Made by a program: the position numbers and the translations under genes. Shown here piece after piece: positions 61,064-64,000 of a stretch of DNA of 64,000 nt. Below the pieces are notes generated by a model. The model was not told the origin of the DNA. It searched no databases and saw nothing but the letters and a program-made list of their open reading frames with translations. Every line of letters begins with the position of its first letter. Within the stretch, counting starts at the first letter, position 1. This DNA is from Pelotomaculum_B sp964543575 (GTDB lineage: Bacteria; Bacillota; Desulfotomaculia; Desulfotomaculales; Pelotomaculaceae): NCBI GenBank assembly GCA_964543575.1, contig CAZIYV010000001.1, positions 1-64,000 on the forward strand, given 5' to 3'.

Positions 61064-61993
61064 TTGTTCGACGAGCTATACTACCAGGGAAAAGGACTAT
61101 TTTTGCAGAGCTTCCACCCGGCTGCGGTCCTGGTATACCTTTTTGTACTCCTTGTGCTCAGCCTGCTTTACGACAATCCCCTTTACCTCCTGTCTCTGCT
61201 GCTCCTGCTGGCCCTCTTAATTAAAGGAGTGGACGGCATGGAAGCCTGGGAGGGTTTTTTAAAAGCGGGTGTCTTTTTGATGCTTATGGTCATGGTTATC
61301 AACCCGCTGGTGATCAGGGCCGGATCCACAATTATCTGGCACGGACCTGTTTTGCCTTTTCTGGGCCGGCTGGACATATCAATGGAAGCCATTTATTTTG
61401 GGGCTGTCTCCGGCCTCAGGCTGCTGGTGATCATGAGCATCTTCTGTCTTTACAACCTGATGGTCAATCCGGATAATGTGCTGAACCTCTTTTCAAAAGC
61501 AGCCGGCAAATCGGTGCTGATGATCGCCCTGGCCACGCGGATGTTTCCCACGATGGTCAGGGACCTGAAGCGGATCAGGGAAGTGCTGCAGTTCCGCGGC
61601 GTCGATTTCGACGAGGGTAATTTGTGGCAAAGGGCGAAGAAGTATTCAGGCCTTTACAATGTCATGCTGCTGTCCTCTCTGGAGGATTCCATGGAGATAG
61701 CCGAATCTATGCAGGCCAGGGCTTATGGCAGCGGCAGGCGCTCGGTTTACAGCCGGAGCCTGCTGCGACCCAGGGATTACCTCAGCGCCGGCGGCAGCCT
61801 GCTGGCTCTGTTAGCCGCGATCTGGGGCCTGCAATACGGGTGCGGCCAGTACGCCTTTTACCCGGCGGCCGACGTCCTGATCAAAGGCAGATCGACTCTC
61901 GTTGCCCTGGCTGCTGTGCTTTTTTACCTGTCTGTGCCGCTTATTTTGAGTGAGGGGTGGAAGAATTGCCGCTTTTTGAAGTCGAAAATCTAA
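61064..61993 (+). CDS. ecfT: ECF transporter T subunit
   Basis: 309 aa from TTG 61064 (GGGGCGGC upstream). Five or six membrane helices. FHPAAVLVYLFVLLVLSLLYDNPLYLL opens the chain. Coupling motifs are in LQFRGVDFDEG and MQARAYGSGRRSVYSR. Energy-coupling membrane component pairing with the 61966 ATPase and the 63674 S subunit. Confidence 0.9.
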   Translation: MFDELYYQGKGLFLQSFHPAAVLVYLFVLLVLSLLYDNPLYLLSLLLLLALLIKGVDGMEAWEGFLKAGVFLMLMVMVINPLVIRAGSTIIWHGPVLPFLGRLDISMEAIYFGAVSGLRLLVIMSIFCLYNLMVNPDNVLNLFSKAAGKSVLMIALATRMFPTMVRDLKRIREVLQFRGVDFDEGNLWQRAKKYSGLYNVMLLSSLEDSMEIAESMQARAYGSGRRSVYSRSLLRPRDYLSAGGSLLALLAAIWGLQYGCGQYAFYPAADVLIKGRSTLVALAAVLFYLSVPLILSEGWKNCRFLKSKI

Positions 61994-63669
61994 CCTATTT
62001 TTATTCTGAAACTGAAAAAGCCGCGCTGGACGATATCAGCCTGGAAATTGGCGATGGTGAGTTCGTCCTGGTGGCGGGCGGCTCCGGCTCGGGTAAGTCC
62101 TCGCTGGCCAGGGCGCTGGCGGGGTTGATCCCCGATTTTTACGGCGGCCGGATCGGCGGCAGGGTGCTTTTTAGAGGGCGGGACTTCAGGGCGATGGACC
62201 GCAGAAAGCTGGCCAGGGAAGTGGGCATGGTCTTCCAGGACCCGGAAAAGCAGATCGTGCAGACCCATGTCGAGGCGGAAATTGCCTTTGGCCTGGAGAA
62301 CCTGGGGTTGGATAATGAAGAGATGCTGCGCCGGGTGGCCGAGGTGATCTGCTTCACGAACCTGGAGCAGATCAGGGATGCCTTTACGGCCAACCTGTCC
62401 GGCGGCCAGAAGCAGAAGCTGGCGCTGGCCTCCGTCCTGGCCATGCAGCCGCACGTGCTGGTCCTTGATGAGCCAACTTCGCAGCTGGATCCCGTCTCGG
62501 CGGAAGAGATCCTCAACCTGGTTAAGCGGCTTAACGAGGAAATGGGTTTTACGGTGATCATGATCGAGCAGCGGCTGGAGCGGTGCTACCACCTGGCGGA
62601 CCGGGTCCTGCTAATGGAAAAAGGCAGAATTACCTGTGACGGGACTGCCCGGGAGGTGGCCCGTAAAACTATTAAAGGATGCACGCCTTTCGTGCCGCCG
62701 GTGGCCAGGTTTTTTGCCGGTCTGGACGTCCCGTCGGTGCCACTGACGGTCAAGGAGGGCAGGAAACTGCTGCGGTCCTGTCTAAAAGATATTAAGCCTG
62801 CACTGGATAGGCAGCCCGGCTTACACCTAAGTGGTATCCGCGGCGCCGACCAGGCGGTATGTAGTAGCGCTGTCACCCTGAAAAACCTGTGGTTTACCTA
62901 CCCGGGCGGGCAGGAGGTTTTAAAGGACGTCAGCATAGATATTAAGGAAGGGGAATTTGTAGCTGTCCTGGGCGAAAACGGCGCGGGTAAGTCGACAATG
63001 CTCAGGCAGTTAACCGGCATGCTCAAACCGGACCGGGGCAGTGTCGAGGTGCTGGGGAGAGACATGAGCAGGAACGGGTTCAAGGAGATCAGGAGGCATA
63101 CCGCGTACCTGTCCCAGAACCCCAATGACTATCTTTTTCAGGACACCGTGGAGGACGAGCTTCTATTCACTCTGAAGAATTTCGGCTTAAAAAATTTATA
63201 TATTGTCGATGAGATGCTGGAAAAATTTCATCTGTCACAGTATCGCAAGACCAATCCGCGGGACCTCAGTAGCGGTGAGAGGCAGCGGGTTGCTTTAGCC
63301 TCGGTACTGGTCACCGGGCCCAAGCTGATCATCCTGGACGAGCCGACCAGGGGGATTGATTTCCGCCTGAAGGCGGAACTGGGCAGACTGCTGCAGCAGG
63401 AGGCGGAAAGAGGCTGCACGGTGATCGTGGTGACCCACGACGTGGAGTTTGCCGCCGAGTACGCTGCCCGGGCGGTGATGATGTTTGCGGGTAGGATTGT
63501 CAGCGACGGGGAAAAGCATGATGTGCTGGGCAAATCAGTGTTTTATTCTCCCCAGATGGGCAAGATGTGCCGGGGCATCTGTGACGGGGTGCTCACTTTT
63601 GCCGAGGCGAAAGAGAGGATCTACCCCTTGCCGGCAGCGGGGCGGAACGACTTGATAGCACAGGAGTGA
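61966..63669 (+). CDS. ECF transporter double ATPase (fused A and A' subunits)
   Basis: 567 aa from TTG 61966, placed behind GAGGGGTGG; GTG 61957 is an in-frame alternative. First cassette: GGSGSGKSSLARAL, VFQDPEKQIVQTHVEAEIAFGLENLG, LSGGQKQKLALASVL and VLDEPTSQLDP. Second cassette: GENGAGKSTMLRQL, YLSQNPNDYLFQDTVEDELLF, LSSGERQRVALASVL and IILDEPTRGIDF. Both are complete. Such fused forms replace EcfA1/EcfA2 in many clostridial vitamin loci. Confidence 0.92.
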   Translation: MPLFEVENLTYFYSETEKAALDDISLEIGDGEFVLVAGGSGSGKSSLARALAGLIPDFYGGRIGGRVLFRGRDFRAMDRRKLAREVGMVFQDPEKQIVQTHVEAEIAFGLENLGLDNEEMLRRVAEVICFTNLEQIRDAFTANLSGGQKQKLALASVLAMQPHVLVLDEPTSQLDPVSAEEILNLVKRLNEEMGFTVIMIEQRLERCYHLADRVLLMEKGRITCDGTAREVARKTIKGCTPFVPPVARFFAGLDVPSVPLTVKEGRKLLRSCLKDIKPALDRQPGLHLSGIRGADQAVCSSAVTLKNLWFTYPGGQEVLKDVSIDIKEGEFVAVLGENGAGKSTMLRQLTGMLKPDRGSVEVLGRDMSRNGFKEIRRHTAYLSQNPNDYLFQDTVEDELLFTLKNFGLKNLYIVDEMLEKFHLSQYRKTNPRDLSSGERQRVALASVLVTGPKLIILDEPTRGIDFRLKAELGRLLQQEAERGCTVIVVTHDVEFAAEYAARAVMMFAGRIVSDGEKHDVLGKSVFYSPQMGKMCRGICDGVLTFAEAKERIYPLPAAGRNDLIAQE

Positions 63670-63673
63670 AAAT

Positions 63674-64000
63674 GTGATGGGTAGCAACTGGGGACTTTAC
63701 ATAACAATGGGCGGCATTTTCGCCGTCGCCCTGCTCATGCTCGGCATGGAGAAAAAGGCAGGACTTAACGCGCGGCAGGTATCGCTCATTGCCATGCTGG
63801 CCGCATTGTGCGCTGCGGGCAGGGCGGTGACCGGCGTTGCGCTACTCTTTCTGCAGCCTACCATGTTCCTGGTCCAGGTGACGGGGTTTGTCTTTGGCGC
63901 GCGGACCGGCTTCTTTGTGGGGGCGATGACGCCTTTGATTTCCAACTTCTTTATCGGCCAGGGCCCTTGGACCCCCTGGCAGATGATCTGCTGGGGGCTG
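63674..64000 (+). CDS. ECF transporter S subunit, probable cobalamin-specific (partial)
   Basis: Open from GTG 63674 (AGGAG upstream; ATG 63677 alternative) to the window edge, 109 codons, cut by the window. Helical, with RAVTGVALLFLQPTMFLV, VTGFVFGARTGFFVGAMTPL and SNFFIGQGPWTPWQM. This last motif is typical of the S-component family that includes cobalamin-transporting CbrT-like proteins, and the riboswitch supports that specificity. The substrate could also be a B12 precursor. Confidence 0.85.
   Translation, partial: MMGSNWGLYITMGGIFAVALLMLGMEKKAGLNARQVSLIAMLAALCAAGRAVTGVALLFLQPTMFLVQVTGFVFGARTGFFVGAMTPLISNFFIGQGPWTPWQMICWGL

Noticed and set aside
1..64000. CRISPR arrays, tRNA or rRNA genes, insertion sequences
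   Set aside because: No regularly spaced repeats, no tRNA-like cloverleaf and no transposase-like protein was seen.

Overview
The window looks like an anaerobic, Gram-positive, spore-lineage Firmicute of the Peptococcaceae/Desulfotomaculum-Pelotomaculum type. The pointers are S-layer-homology (SLH) anchored surface proteins, a tungsten/molybdenum aldehyde:ferredoxin oxidoreductase, a CbiMNQO cobalt importer and an ECF vitamin transporter, a DUF1616 protein, a cobalamin riboswitch, and strong AGGAGG-type ribosome binding sites with frequent GTG and TTG starts. This is inference from gene content; there is no rRNA or other taxonomic marker in the window.

Region 1 (1-6517, minus strand) holds two paralogous secreted proteins with an alpha-barrel glycosidase-like domain, a carbohydrate-binding lipoprotein, a GT2 glycosyltransferase and a methyltransferase. 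The first paralogue is a single-chain version (barrel, Ig-like modules, carbohydrate-binding module) whose last module is interrupted by two in-frame stop codons. The second paralogue is split over two genes.

Region 2 (6704-39536, almost all plus strand) is a large surface-glycan locus. It starts with a fused phosphoglycosyltransferase/acetyltransferase (Neisseria PglB architecture), an epimerase, a WbqC protein and a hexapeptide acyltransferase. A minus-strand geranylgeranyl-reductase-like flavoprotein and a DUF1616/CPBP-protease/small-membrane-protein unit follow. Next come an HTH regulator, six-odd glycosyltransferase and export genes (Wzm/Wzt ABC transporter), three B12-binding radical SAM enzymes, a kinase/nucleotidyltransferase pair and a DUF2206 membrane protein. 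The complete GDP-D-glycero-D-manno-heptose set (gmhA, gmhB, hddA, hddC) lies here. It is interleaved with a two-subunit TPP enzyme, a GDP-fucose-synthase-like reductase, another SDR and a 3-dehydratase-type PLP enzyme. Together these suggest a deoxygenated and possibly two-carbon-branched heptose-derived sugar.

Region 3 (39720-50682) has a small membrane protein and a subtilisin on the minus strand, then a plus-strand catabolic-looking operon. It encodes an AOR, the two halves of a urea-carboxylase-type carboxyltransferase, a divergent YcsF/PxpA protein, a biotin carrier, a biotin carboxylase and a SatP-type permease. A PAS/AAA+ regulator follows whose sigma-54 contact loop is degenerate.

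Region 4 (50689-64000) concerns cobalt and cobalamin. CbiMN-CbiQ-CbiO (minus strand) is preceded by an uncalled 46-codon ORF. On the other strand a textbook cobalamin riboswitch plus terminator leads into an ABC ATPase/permease pair with non-standard starts. It continues into two SLH-anchored proteins with an alpha/alpha-barrel (one also carrying a DUF4430/transcobalamin-C-like domain), a membrane-anchored DUF4430 protein, and an ECF transporter (T, double A, and the start of an S subunit cut by the window edge). The arrangement reads as a wall-to-membrane relay for cobalamin capture built from intrinsic-factor-like modules.
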